From Demequina mangrovi (GTDB taxonomy: Bacteria > Actinomycetota > Actinomycetes > Actinomycetales > Demequinaceae): a DNA stretch of 64,000 bases. The notes below the pieces were generated by a model, which was given only the letters and a program-made list of their open reading frames with translations, was not told the origin of the DNA and did not search any database. The translations under genes were made by a program, and so were the position numbers. Shown here one piece after another: positions 25,655 through 35,896 of the stretch (positions are counted from its first letter, which is position 1; each line of letters begins with the position of its first letter). The DNA lies in contig NZ_BBLU01000005.1 in assembly GCF_000759715.1 (NCBI RefSeq), forward strand, positions 1 through 64,000. Direction: 5' to 3'.

Positions 25655-26083
25655 TCAGGCCTCGGCGCCCACGGCGTCGAGGACCTCCTGGACCACCGTG
25701 CCCGGCACGCGGACCGTGTCGAGCAGCTCGCCTCCGTTGGCGGCGATCGCATCGCGCAGCGGCACCACCCACGAGTGCTCGAAGCACAGGATCGCGGCCG
25801 TCCCGCCCGGGGGGAGCGCCTCGACCACGATCTCGGCGTCCTCGTCGCTGAGGAGCCCGTCCATGCGGGCGAGCAGGCCGCTCAGCGCCGTCACGTCGGG
25901 GTCGTCGGTGACCTCTGACAGCTCGATGATCTCGACGTTCTCGTCCGTGTCCTTGCGCACGATCACGGCATCGACGAGCGAGATGGTGCCGGTCTCGACG
26001 AGCCGCGTGAGCTCCGGGAGGATGCTGCCGTCGAACCTGTCCTCGGGGAACGCGATGGTGACGATCTCGACTGGTCCGATCAC
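25655..26083 (-). CDS. DUF6325 / DUF1269-like protein
   Basis: 142 residues, soluble, acidic. The start GPVEIVTIAFPEDRFDGSILPELTRLVETGTISLVDAVIVRKD fits the DUF6325 (formerly DUF1269-like) proteins, with two repeats of a ferredoxin-like fold. GTG at 26083 with AAGGAG 7 nt upstream; a TAGCCT box lies at 26142-26147 on the same strand. It opens the DUF6325/SHOCT/DUF389 operon. In such proteins the pair often goes with envelope or osmotic stress operons, but the function is unknown. Confidence 0.8.
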   Translation of the reverse strand: MIGPVEIVTIAFPEDRFDGSILPELTRLVETGTISLVDAVIVRKDTDENVEIIELSEVTDDPDVTALSGLLARMDGLLSDEDAEIVVEALPPGGTAAILCFEHSWVVPLRDAIAANGGELLDTVRVPGTVVQEVLDAVGAEA

Positions 26084-26203
26084 GGCGCTGCTCCTTGGGT
26101 CGCGGGACGTCCGGAACGCGAGGAATGCGTCCCTTTCGGCAGGCTAGGCCCCAGGGCGGCGCCCGGCAACAGGAGCGGCGACACCCGGGCTCATCAGGGG
26201 TGA

Positions 26204-26233
26204 TTGTGTCGCGAGCAGGCGCGATGGTAGCCT
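26204..26233 (+). promoter_or_regulatory. rho promoter
   Basis: TTGTGT (26204-26209) and TAGCCT (26228-26233) are 18 nt apart. The leader to the rho start is about 140 nt with no strong hairpin I can see; rho genes are commonly self-limited by Rho in such leaders. Confidence 0.5.
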
Positions 26234-26382
26234 GGTCCCGCTTCCACCGGAAGGCGCACGTCGCCCCGGGGAGCGCAATCCACGTTGCAGGCGTCTGACG
26301 ATGATGTCTTGGTCAGCCGTACCCACGTGGATGATCTCGCACTTCTGGAGCCACAGGGGCTCGTGCGACGAAGGGAATTTAC

Positions 26383-28254
26383 GTGACAGACACGACCGTG
26401 GCGCCCGACCAGACCGCCACCCTCACCGCGATGAAGCTTCCCCAGCTCCAGGCGCTCGCCGCCGAGCTCGGAGTCTCGGGAACCGCGCGGATGCGCAAGA
26501 AGGACCTGGTCGAGGCCATCAAGAACGGCGGCGTCGTGCCCGCCAAGGAGAAGCCGGCGAAGGCCGCTCCCCGCACGTCGAAGAGCACCACGGACGCCGA
26601 GGCGGAGGCGCCTCAGCAGGACGCGCCCGCGTCCGAGGCGCCCAAGGCGCAGCGCCCCGCGCGCTCGCGCCGCGCCTCGTCCCCGCAGTCCTCGCCGCAG
26701 TCGGCCGAGACGCGCACCGACGAGCCCGCCGCCGACGAGGACGCGGAGACCCGCGCCCGTCGCGCCAAGGAGGCCGTCGCGCTCGATCTCGCCCGCGGCA
26801 CCGAGCGCGGCGGCGAGCGCCCCGCGCAGCGCGAGGGCGAGGACGACCGCGCCCGCCGCGCGAAGGAGGCCGTGAGCCTCGACCTTCCCCGCGGCGAGCG
26901 CGAGCAGGAGGACGGCGAGCAGCAGGGCGGCGAGCGCCGCCAGCAGGGCCAGCGCCCCCAGCAGCAGGCCCAGGACGACGACGAGCGCGGCGGTCGCCGT
27001 CGCCGCGGTCGCGGTCGCGGTCGTGGCCGCGGTCGCGAGCGCGAGGGCGTCGAGGGCGCGGCCCCGGCTCCGGCCCCGCAGCACGACGAGGACGACATCC
27101 GTGACGACGAGGAGCTGACCCCCGTCGGCGGCATCGTCGACATCCTCGACAACTACGCGTTCATCCGCACCACCGGCTACCTGCCGGGCAAGTCGGACGT
27201 GTACGTGTCGATGAACCAGATCAAGAAGTACGGCCTGCGCAAGGGCGACGCCATCACCGGCACCGTGCGCCCGCCCCGCCCGGGCGAGCGCGGCCAGCGC
27301 CAGAAGTTCAACGCGCTCGCGGACGTCGACAAGGTCAACGGCCTCTCGACCGAGGAGGCGCAGGGCCGCCCCGCCTTCGGCGACCTCACGCCGCTGTACC
27401 CGCAGCAGCGCCTGCACCTCGAGACCGAGCCGCGCAACATGACCAACCGCGTGATCGACCTCGTGGCGCCCATCGGCAAGGGCCAGCGCGGCCTCATCGT
27501 CTCGCCGCCGAAGGCCGGCAAGACCCTGGTGCTGCAGTCGATCGCCAACGCGATCGTCACCAACAACCCCGAGGTCCACCTCATGGTCGTGCTCGTCGAC
27601 GAGCGCCCCGAGGAGGTCACCGACATGCAGCGCACGGTCAAGGGCGAGGTCATCGCCTCGACCTTCGACCGCCCCGCCGACGACCACACGACGGTCGCGG
27701 AGCTCGCGATCGAGCGCGCCAAGCGCCTCGTCGAAATGGGCCACGACGTCGTCGTGCTCCTCGACTCGATCACGCGCCTGGGCCGCGCCTACAACATCTC
27801 CGCGCCGGCCTCGGGCCGCATCCTCTCGGGCGGCGTCGACTCGTCGGCGCTGTACCCGCCCAAGCGCTTCTTCGGCGCCGCGCGCAACATCGAGAACGGC
27901 GGCTCGCTCACCATCCTCGCGACCGCGCTGGTGGAGACCGGCTCGAAGGCCGACGAGGTGATCTTCGAGGAGTTCAAGGGCACCGGCAACATGGAGCTCA
28001 AGCTCTCGCGCACGCTCGCCGACCGCCGCATCTTCCCGGCCGTCGACGTCAACGCGTCGGGCACGCGCCGTGAGGAGATCCTCATGAGCCAGGAGGAGCT
28101 CAAGATCATGTGGAAGCTGCGTCGCGTGCTCACCGCGCTCGAGCAGCAGCAGGCGATCGAGCTGCTCCTGGGCCGCCTCAAGGAGAACAAGACCAACGCC
28201 GAGTTCCTCATGCAGGTCGCCAAGACCACGCCGGGGATGGACGAGGAGAAGTAG
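26383..28254 (+). CDS. rho: Transcription termination factor Rho
   Basis: 623 residues. Domains: Rho N-terminal domain (about 14-52, MKLPQLQALAAELGVSGTARMRKKDLVEAI), a long disordered insert rich in Arg, Glu, Gln and Gly (about 55-235) typical of high-GC actinobacteria, an RNA-binding cold-shock fold (about 245-320) and the RecA-type ATPase. Walker A is SPPKAGKT and Walker B is VVVLLDSITRLGRAYN. It ends transcription of untranslated RNA as a hexameric helicase. GTG start with GAAGGGAA upstream. The insert is made of repeated RR-A-KEAV-LDL and Arg-Gly units and may help bind GC-rich RNA. Confidence 0.96.
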   Translation: MTDTTVAPDQTATLTAMKLPQLQALAAELGVSGTARMRKKDLVEAIKNGGVVPAKEKPAKAAPRTSKSTTDAEAEAPQQDAPASEAPKAQRPARSRRASSPQSSPQSAETRTDEPAADEDAETRARRAKEAVALDLARGTERGGERPAQREGEDDRARRAKEAVSLDLPRGEREQEDGEQQGGERRQQGQRPQQQAQDDDERGGRRRRGRGRGRGRGREREGVEGAAPAPAPQHDEDDIRDDEELTPVGGIVDILDNYAFIRTTGYLPGKSDVYVSMNQIKKYGLRKGDAITGTVRPPRPGERGQRQKFNALADVDKVNGLSTEEAQGRPAFGDLTPLYPQQRLHLETEPRNMTNRVIDLVAPIGKGQRGLIVSPPKAGKTLVLQSIANAIVTNNPEVHLMVVLVDERPEEVTDMQRTVKGEVIASTFDRPADDHTTVAELAIERAKRLVEMGHDVVVLLDSITRLGRAYNISAPASGRILSGGVDSSALYPPKRFFGAARNIENGGSLTILATALVETGSKADEVIFEEFKGTGNMELKLSRTLADRRIFPAVDVNASGTRREEILMSQEELKIMWKLRRVLTALEQQQAIELLLGRLKENKTNAEFLMQVAKTTPGMDEEK

Positions 28255-28277
28255 CCCTTCCGCGTCTCTCCTGCTTC

Positions 28278-28341
28278 CGCTCTGGCAGCCTCTGAGTGCT
28301 GAGATTCTGCCGATTCGCAGCACTCAGAGGCTGCCAGGGCG
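28278..28341. repeat. Long intergenic hairpin (element A)
   Basis: CTGGCAGCCTCTGAGTGCTG (28282-28301) is followed after 16 nt by its exact reverse complement (28318-28337). Three more pairs and one wobble extend the arms to 28278 and 28341. It lies 24 nt after the rho stop. There is no T-tract. It could terminate rho, but the perfect 20-bp arms are longer than needed, and four other hairpins of similar design occur in the window. Confidence 0.85.
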
Positions 28342-28440
28342 CTATCGGGTGCGTCTCCACACCCGATCGGCCCGGCACCTCCATCCACAGCCGTGCCGCC
28401 CAGGGATGCGGCGGGCGCGTGCGGGCGGTCGGATGCGCGC

Positions 28441-29373
28441 ATGCGTCTGCTCGCCGGCATCACCGACCTCGATCGACCTCTGACCAGCTTCCTCGGCGCG
28501 AACGCGCACGCCTTCACCCGAGCCGAGCTGCTCGGTCCCTGGACCCGTCACGCGCTCGACGCCGCGGTGCGTGCCGGGACGGTGGCGCGGGTGCTGCCCG
28601 GCGTGTACTGCGGTGCCGCTCATCGCGACTCGCCGTCGACGAGAGGCGAGGCGCTCAACCTGTGGGCGCCGCGGACGCTCGTCACGGGAGCTCTGGCGCT
28701 CCACCTCTGCACCCCCGCTCTCGCCGCTCCGCGCGTGGCGGACCTCGCCGCTCGCAACGGGGATCGGCTGCACCCGCCAGCATGGGTGCGCGTGCATCAG
28801 GCGGGGGTGCCGCTCGTGTCGTCGTGCCTCGGAGGCGTCAATTGCGTCACCCCCGAGCGCGCGTTGCTCGACGCCTGGAGGTATGCGCCGGAGCACGAGC
28901 GTCGCAACCTCCTGTGGGAGGCGCTGTGGGCGCGAGCGTGCACGTGGCGACAGGTCGAGCGCGAGCTGGAGCGCGCTCCCAGGGTGGCGGGCCGCCGAGA
29001 TCTCGAGCGCGTGCTGGGCTGGTTCGCCGAGGGCGCGACCACGCCGCTCGAGGTCCTTGCGAAGCACGAGGTGTTCACGGGCGCACGCTTCGACGCGTTC
29101 GAGCGGCAGGTCGATCTGGTGCTCCCGTCGCGACGGGCGACCGTCGACATGCTCCACCGGCGCGCGAGGGTGGTCGTGGAGCTGGACGGTGACGCCTACC
29201 ACTCGACCCGGAAGGCGCGTGACGAGGATCGCAACCGGCAGACCGATCTGGTGGCGGCAGGCTACGCGGTGGTGCGGTTCGGCTGGCGGGACGTCGTGGA
29301 CCGGCCCGAATGGTGCCGCGAGCGGCTCCTCACCGTCGTCGCGGGCAGGCTCACGCGCCCTGGCAGTCGATGA
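28441..29373 (+). CDS. DUF559 (VSR-like nuclease fold) protein with AbiEi-type N-terminus
   Basis: 310 residues. The N-terminal part (about 15-80: FTRAELLGPWTRHALDAAVRAGTVARVLPGVYC) looks like the winged-helix start of AbiEi antitoxin-type proteins. The C-terminal part (about 210-300) is a DUF559 domain, a relative of the VSR endonuclease, with VVVELDGDAYHSTRKARDEDRNRQTDLVAAGYAVVRFGWRDV carrying the acidic and basic residues expected. It lies between rho and rpmE, which are usually neighbours, and is flanked by hairpins that share GGCTGCCAG. An ATG 16 codons into a longer GTG frame (28393) is the chosen start. DNA target unknown. Confidence 0.8.
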   Translation: MRLLAGITDLDRPLTSFLGANAHAFTRAELLGPWTRHALDAAVRAGTVARVLPGVYCGAAHRDSPSTRGEALNLWAPRTLVTGALALHLCTPALAAPRVADLAARNGDRLHPPAWVRVHQAGVPLVSSCLGGVNCVTPERALLDAWRYAPEHERRNLLWEALWARACTWRQVERELERAPRVAGRRDLERVLGWFAEGATTPLEVLAKHEVFTGARFDAFERQVDLVLPSRRATVDMLHRRARVVVELDGDAYHSTRKARDEDRNRQTDLVAAGYAVVRFGWRDVVDRPEWCRERLLTVVAGRLTRPGSR

Positions 29374-29415
29374 CAGCCGGGAATCCGTGGAATCCCACCA
29401 CTCCACGGCTGCCAG
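29360..29415. repeat. Intergenic hairpin (element A')
   Basis: CTGGCAG (29360-29366) pairs with CTGCCAG (29409-29415), and inside it CCGTGGA (29385-29391) pairs with TCCACGG (29402-29408); 18 nt bulge out on the left side. Its left arm overlaps the end of the DUF559 gene. The right end GGCTGCCAG matches the right end of element A in the same orientation. Confidence 0.6.
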
Positions 29416-29556
29416 CGCGCGGGAGGGGGAGCGGCCGGGCCCGCTTGACAGGCATGGCAGAATAGTGCGTTGGCCCCGTCTGCTGACGGGACTCATGGTC
29501 GCCGGTTCACCGTCGTGAGATACGCGTCGGACCCGGTGGCGAACCTAAGGGAGATC

Positions 29557-29766
29557 ATGAAGAAGGACATCCACCCCGAGTACGTGGCCACCACTGTCAC
29601 GTGCACCTGCGGTAACACGTTCGAGACCAAGTCCACCGTGAAGTCCGGCGCGATCAGCGTCGAGGTCTGCTCGGCCTGCCACCCGTTCTACACGGGCAAG
29701 CAGAAGATCATGGACACCGGTGGTCGCGTGGCGCGCTTCGAGCGCCGCTACGGCAACAAGAAGTAA
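29557..29766 (+). CDS. rpmE: 50S ribosomal protein L31 (zinc-binding form)
   Basis: 69 residues. This is the zinc-containing (C+) type: the cysteines are in TCTCGNTFE and VCSACHPF. It bridges the two ribosomal subunits and serves as a zinc reserve. ATG at 29557 with AAGGGAG 5 nt upstream. A TTGACA at 29445-29450 suggests a promoter about 100 nt upstream, though no well-spaced -10 is clear. The gene leads into prfA after 22 nt, as in most actinobacteria. Confidence 0.96.
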   Translation: MKKDIHPEYVATTVTCTCGNTFETKSTVKSGAISVEVCSACHPFYTGKQKIMDTGGRVARFERRYGNKK

Positions 29767-29788
29767 CCCGCTTCACCCGCGCGACGAC

Positions 29789-30871
29789 GTGGCCGAAGCC
29801 TTCGCAGCCGTCCAGCCGATGCTGGACGAGTACGCCGACATCGAGCAGCAGCTCGCCGACCCTGCCGTTCACGCGGACGGTGGTCGCGCACGCACGCTCG
29901 GGCGTCGCTTCGCGGAGCTCGGCCGCGTCGTCGCCGCGCATCGTGCCTGGACCAGCGCCCAGGACGATCTCGAGGCCGCGCGCGAGCTCGCGGACCTCGA
30001 CCCCGAGATGGCCGAGGAGATCCCGGCCCTCGAGACCGCCGCGGAGGACGCGACCGAGCACCTGCGACGCATCCTCATCCCGCGCGACCCCGACGACGCG
30101 CGCGACGTGATCCTCGAGATCAAGTCCGGCGAGGGCGGCGAGGAATCCGCGCTGTTCGCGGGCGACCTGCTGAAGATGTACCTCAAGTTCGCGGAGTCCA
30201 AGGGCTGGAAGGCCGAGGTGCTCGAGGCCGTCCACACCGACATGGGCGGGTACAAGGACGTCTCCGTCGCCGTCAAGGCGCGCGGCTCCGTCGAGCCCGA
30301 GGACGGCGTCTGGGCCCAGCTGAAGTACGAGGGCGGCGTGCACCGCGTTCAGCGCGTGCCGGCCACCGAGTCGCAGGGCCGCATCCACACCTCCGCCGCG
30401 GGCGTGCTGGTCTACCCGGAGGTCGAGGAGGTCTCCGAGGTCGAGATCGACATGAACGAGGTGCGCGTCGACGTGTACCGCTCGTCGGGCCCCGGCGGCC
30501 AGTCGGTCAACACCACGGACTCGGCGGTGCGCCTCACGCACCTGCCCACCGGCATCGTCGTGAGCTGCCAGAACGAGAAGAGCCAGCTCCAGAACAAGGA
30601 GTCCGCGCTGCGCATCCTGCGCGCGCGCCTGCTCGCCGCGCAGAAGGAGGCCGCCGAGGCCGAGGCCCAGGACATGCGCAAGTCGCAGATCCGCACGGTC
30701 GACCGCTCGGAGCGCATCCGCACGTACAACTTCCCGGAGAACCGCATCGCGGATCACCGCACCGGCTACAAGGCCTACAACCTCGACCAGGTGCTCCAGG
30801 GCGACCTGCAGCCGGTCATCCAGTCGGCGATCGACGCGGACGAGGCGGCACGCCTGTCCGCAGCCGACTGA
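29789..30871 (+). CDS. prfA: Peptide chain release factor 1
   Basis: 360 residues, the normal length. It recognises UAA and UAG stop codons and triggers release of the finished protein. The GGQ motif is in [20 protein letters not shown] (about residues 225-245), the stop-codon reading loop lies in the middle domain, and the N-terminal helical domain is complete. The start is GTG with no clear ribosome binding site. PrmC, which methylates the Gln of GGQ, is encoded directly downstream. Confidence 0.96.
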   Translation: MAEAFAAVQPMLDEYADIEQQLADPAVHADGGRARTLGRRFAELGRVVAAHRAWTSAQDDLEAARELADLDPEMAEEIPALETAAEDATEHLRRILIPRDPDDARDVILEIKSGEGGEESALFAGDLLKMYLKFAESKGWKAEVLEAVHTDMGGYKDVSVAVKARGSVEPEDGVWAQLKYEGGVHRVQRVPATESQGRIHTSAAGVLVYPEVEEVSEVEIDMNEVRVDVYRSSGPGGQSVNTTDSAVRLTHLPTGIVVSCQNEKSQLQNKESALRILRARLLAAQKEAAEAEAQDMRKSQIRTVDRSERIRTYNFPENRIADHRTGYKAYNLDQVLQGDLQPVIQSAIDADEAARLSAAD

Positions 30872-30884
30872 GCCCCGGAAGCCG

Positions 30885-30890
30885 TAGACT
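30885..30890 (+). promoter_or_regulatory. -10 box for leaderless prmC
   Basis: TAGACT lies exactly 6 nt before the GTG of prmC at 30897, so prmC can be transcribed apart from prfA. Confidence 0.6.
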
Positions 30891-30896
30891 CCGACC

Positions 30897-31787
30897 GTGC
30901 CCACCGTAGGCGCGCGCCTGCGCGACACCACCCGACGCCTCGCCGATGCCGGCGTCCCCTCGCCCCGCCACGACGCGATCGTGCTCATCGCGCACACGCT
31001 CGGGCTCGAGCCCAGCTACATCCGCACCGCGGCCGCGCGTGACGACGAGTGGCCCGACGGCGCCGACCTCGACCTGCTCGAGGCGCGCGTCACGCGGCGT
31101 GTCGACCGCGAGCCGCTCCAGCACATCACCGGCAAGGCCTACTTCCGCTCGCTCGAGCTCCAGGTCGGGCCGGGCGTGTTCATCCCGCGCCCCGAGACCG
31201 AGGTTGTGGCCGGCGTCGCCATGGCCGCAGCCCGCGAGGCGCTCGAGATGCGCGGCACGGTCCGCGTGACGGACCTGTGCGCGGGCTCCGGCGCGATCGG
31301 CATCTCCATCGCGACGGAGATCCCCGAGGCGCACGTCTCCATGGTCGAGGCCTCCGAGGAGGCGCTCGTCTATCTCCGGCTCAACGCCCGCGCGCAGCCG
31401 GCGGACGTCCGCACCCGGCTGCGCTCCGTCTACGGCGACGCCCGCAACTGCCTGCGGCAGTTCGACGAGTGCGCCGATGTGGTGGTGACCAACCCTCCGT
31501 ATGTGCCCACCGCCGCCGTCCCGCGCGACCCCGAGGTCGCGCAGCACGATCCGCCCCAGGCGCTGTACGGCCTGGGCGACGACGGCCTGGATGTGCCGCG
31601 CGCGATCCTCGACGAGGCGCAGCGCCTGCTGCGCGTCGGCGGCACCGTCGTGATGGAGCACGGCGACGAGCAGGGACCCGCCCTGCGCGCGTACGCGGAG
31701 TCCTCCGAGTGGTGGGGAGACGTCCGCACGCTCACCGATCTCACGGGACGCGACCGCATGCTCGTCGCGACCCGCGTGGGCGTCTGA
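30897..31787 (+). CDS. prmC: Release factor glutamine methyltransferase
   Basis: 296 residues. It transfers a methyl group from S-adenosylmethionine to the GGQ glutamine of release factors. N-terminal helical domain (about 1-85), then a Rossmann-type domain with the SAM loop VTDLCAGSGAIGISIA and the catalytic NPPY in VVTNPPYVPT. It lies between its substrate's gene prfA and tsaC. GTG start directly after a -10 box. Confidence 0.95.
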   Translation: MPTVGARLRDTTRRLADAGVPSPRHDAIVLIAHTLGLEPSYIRTAAARDDEWPDGADLDLLEARVTRRVDREPLQHITGKAYFRSLELQVGPGVFIPRPETEVVAGVAMAAAREALEMRGTVRVTDLCAGSGAIGISIATEIPEAHVSMVEASEEALVYLRLNARAQPADVRTRLRSVYGDARNCLRQFDECADVVVTNPPYVPTAAVPRDPEVAQHDPPQALYGLGDDGLDVPRAILDEAQRLLRVGGTVVMEHGDEQGPALRAYAESSEWWGDVRTLTDLTGRDRMLVATRVGV

Positions 31788-31799
31788 GAGACTGACGGC

Positions 31800-32450
31800 G
31801 TGATCCTGCCCGTCCACGACCCCGCCGCCTGGGGGCCGTCGCTCGACGCCGCCGTCGACGCCGTCAACCGCGGCGCCGTCATCGTCCTGCCCACCGACAC
31901 CGTCTACGGCGTCGGCGCCGACGCCTTCAGCCCGCCCGCCGTCGCCGGCCTGCTCGCGGTCAAGGGCCGCGGACGTCAGATGCCGCCGCCCGTGCTCATC
32001 CCCGACGTGCGCACCGTCGACGGCCTCGCCCGCGAGGTCCCCGACGCCGCGCGCGCCCTCATGGAGGCGTGCTGGCCCGGCGCCCTCACCGTCATCGTCA
32101 ACGCCCAGCTCTCGCTCGCGTGGGACCTCGGCGACACGCACGGGACGGTCGCGCTCCGCGTGCCCGACCACCCCGCCGCCCTCGCGCTGCTGTCGCGCAC
32201 GGGACCGCTCGCGGTCACGAGCGCGAACCGCACCGGGGAGCCCGCCGCCACCACGGCGGCCGATGCGGAGTCGCAGCTGGGCGAGTCAGTCGCCGTCTAC
32301 CTCGACGCGGGGGACAGCCCGCTCGGCGTCGCCTCCACCATCGTCGACGCGACGGGGGAGCACCTGCGCATCGTGCGCCAGGGCGGGATCTCCCGCGCCC
32401 GCATCGTCGAGATCGTGGGGGAGGACGCCGTCGCAGGTGACGACGGGTGA
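31800..32450 (+). CDS. tsaC: L-threonylcarbamoyladenylate synthase (Sua5/TsaC family)
   Basis: 216 residues, a single YrdC domain. It makes threonylcarbamoyl-AMP from threonine, bicarbonate and ATP for the t6A base of tRNAs. Marks are VIVLPTDTVYGVGADAF, the basic KGRGRQMPPPVLI, ACWPGALTVIV, and VTSANRTGEPAA. GTG start 12 nt after prmC. Its stop overlaps the GTG of the next gene (GTGA). The order prmC-tsaC-lipid carrier transferase-atp is typical of actinobacteria. Confidence 0.93.
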   Translation: MILPVHDPAAWGPSLDAAVDAVNRGAVIVLPTDTVYGVGADAFSPPAVAGLLAVKGRGRQMPPPVLIPDVRTVDGLAREVPDAARALMEACWPGALTVIVNAQLSLAWDLGDTHGTVALRVPDHPAALALLSRTGPLAVTSANRTGEPAATTAADAESQLGESVAVYLDAGDSPLGVASTIVDATGEHLRIVRQGGISRARIVEIVGEDAVAGDDG

Positions 32451-33697
32451 AGGTCTACCTGACCCTCATGGCGATCGCGGCCCTGGTCGCCTACGTCGCC
32501 ACCCCCGCGATGCGCCACCTCGCCTTCCGCGTCGGCGCGATCACCGCCGTGCGCGCGCGTGACGTCCACACCACCCCGATCCCGCGCCTCGGAGGCGTCG
32601 CGATCTTCCTCGGGCTCGCGGTCGCGGGCGTCGTGGCATCCGCCGTGCCCTTCCTCTTCCCCGTCTTCGAGGCGGGCCGCGAGGCCTGGGCGGTGCTCGG
32701 CGGCGCCGCCATCGTCTGCGCGCTCGGCATGGTGGACGACATCTGGGACCTCGACTGGATGGCGAAGCTCGCCGGGCAGTTCCTCGCCGGGGTCGTGGTC
32801 GCCTCGGGCGGCGTGCAGCTGGTGACCGTGCCGATCGGCGGCGTCACCATCGGCAGCTCGTACGTCTCTCTCATCGCGACAGTGTTCGTGGTGGTGATCG
32901 CGATGAACGCCGTCAACTTCGTCGACGGGCTCGACGGCCTCGCCGCCGGGATGATCGCGATCGGCGGCATGGCGTTCTTCACGTACACGTATCTGCTCGC
33001 ACGCTCGGCATCCCCGGGCGACTACTCGTCCCTCGCGACCATCGTGGTCGCGCTGCTCGTGGGCGCATGCCTGGGCTTCCTTCCGCACAACGTCCATCCG
33101 GCGCGCATCTTCATGGGCGACTCGGGGTCGATGGTGCTGGGCCTCATGCTCGCCGCCGCCGCGATCATCGTCACCGGGCAGATCGACCCCGCCGTGATCT
33201 CCGAGCGCGAGTCCATCCCGGCGTTCATCCCGATCCTGCTGCCGATCATGGTGCTCGCGGTGCCGCTGGTGGACATGACCGCCGCCGTCATCAGGCGCGG
33301 GCTGCGCGGCTCGTCGCCGTTCTCGCCCGACAAGCACCACCTCCACCACCTGCTGCTGCGCCGCGGGCACTCCCACCGGTGGGCCGTGACCGTCCTCTAC
33401 ATCTGGACCGCGGTGCTGTCCTTCGGCACCGTGTCGGTCGTGTTCCTCAGCCCGGCGGGCGCGATCGCGTTCACGGCCGTCGGCGTCGCCGCGGCCGCCG
33501 CGATCACGTTCTCGCCCAGGCTCGCCCGGTTCTTCTCGCGTCAGTGGCGACGGCTGGGCCACGCGCTCTTCGCGCTCCAGCGCGTCACGCCCGAGGGCCG
33601 CCACCCCGCCTCCGCCCGGCACGATGCCGCGCCCGCGGCCGCGCACGGCCTCACCGGCGCATCGTCCGTCCCCAGCGCTCCCGAGGAGGAGAAGTGA
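32447..33697 (+). CDS. Polyprenyl-phosphate sugar-1-phosphate transferase (WecA/TagO type)
   Basis: 416 residues, eleven helices. It links GlcNAc-1-phosphate (or a similar sugar) from a UDP-sugar to polyprenyl phosphate, the first step of cell-wall polymer or arabinogalactan linker synthesis. Family motifs: MVDDIWDLDWMAK, NAVNFVDGLDGLAAG, ARIFMGDSGSM and the HHLHHLLLRRGHSHR loop. The cytoplasmic C-terminus (last 60 residues) is Arg- and Ala-rich. GTG start overlaps tsaC by GTGA, and its stop overlaps the next gene in the same way. Confidence 0.92.
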   Translation: MKVYLTLMAIAALVAYVATPAMRHLAFRVGAITAVRARDVHTTPIPRLGGVAIFLGLAVAGVVASAVPFLFPVFEAGREAWAVLGGAAIVCALGMVDDIWDLDWMAKLAGQFLAGVVVASGGVQLVTVPIGGVTIGSSYVSLIATVFVVVIAMNAVNFVDGLDGLAAGMIAIGGMAFFTYTYLLARSASPGDYSSLATIVVALLVGACLGFLPHNVHPARIFMGDSGSMVLGLMLAAAAIIVTGQIDPAVISERESIPAFIPILLPIMVLAVPLVDMTAAVIRRGLRGSSPFSPDKHHLHHLLLRRGHSHRWAVTVLYIWTAVLSFGTVSVVFLSPAGAIAFTAVGVAAAAAITFSPRLARFFSRQWRRLGHALFALQRVTPEGRHPASARHDAAPAAAHGLTGASSVPSAPEEEK

Positions 33698-34101
33698 CCC
33701 CAGAGGAAGCCGTCTACCGGCAGGCGATCCGCCTGACGATCGTCGTGCTCGCCGCGATCGCCGTGGTCGGCGCCGCGATCGCGTGGGTGGTCGTGGGCCC
33801 CGCGGGCGCGGTGGCCGCGCTGGTCGGCGCCGTCGTCGCGGCGATCGGCGCGATCCCGACGCAGGTGTCGATGCTCGTCGGTCACCGCAAGCCGCCGCAC
33901 GTGATGGCGGGCATCGTCGCCTTCTCGTGGCTCGGCAAGATGGCGGTCATCATCGTCGCGCTGCTGGTGCTCGGACAGGTCGAATCGTTCCATCGCGCCT
34001 CGTTCGCGGCGACCGCGATGACCGGGATCGTGGCGTCGCTCGTGGTCGATGTGCTGACGCTCCGCAAAGCACGCATTCCGTACGTCGAGCCGGGTCCTTA
34101 G
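33694..34101 (+). CDS. AtpI-like small membrane protein
   Basis: 135 residues with four membrane helices. Position directly before atpB and helix pattern suggest the ATP synthase protein I type (AtpI), an assembly helper for the c-ring, though the sequence is poorly conserved and I rely mostly on position. GTG start overlapping the upstream stop by GTGA. The C-terminal end carries RKARIPYVEPGP. Confidence 0.7.
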   Translation: MTPEEAVYRQAIRLTIVVLAAIAVVGAAIAWVVVGPAGAVAALVGAVVAAIGAIPTQVSMLVGHRKPPHVMAGIVAFSWLGKMAVIIVALLVLGQVESFHRASFAATAMTGIVASLVVDVLTLRKARIPYVEPGP

Positions 34102-34118
34102 TCCCGCTGATCATGGGC

Positions 34119-34124
34119 TAGGCT
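34119..34124 (+). promoter_or_regulatory. -10 box before atpB
   Basis: TAGGCT lies 65 nt before the atpB start, giving a leader of about 58 nt. The atp genes can therefore be transcribed apart from the upstream genes. Confidence 0.5.
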
Positions 34125-34188
34125 TTGGGCCAGTCAACGGCGTCGGACGATGGTCCGCGCCCAAGAAGCCATTCGCACAGGAGACTTC

Positions 34189-35892
<1,704 letters not shown>

Positions 35893-35896
35893 TCGC

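Noticed and set aside
29445-29475. A sigma-A promoter for rpmE from TTGACA at 29445
   Set aside because: No -10 box at normal spacing; the nearest candidate (TAGTGC) is only 12 nt away, so I do not list it as a feature.
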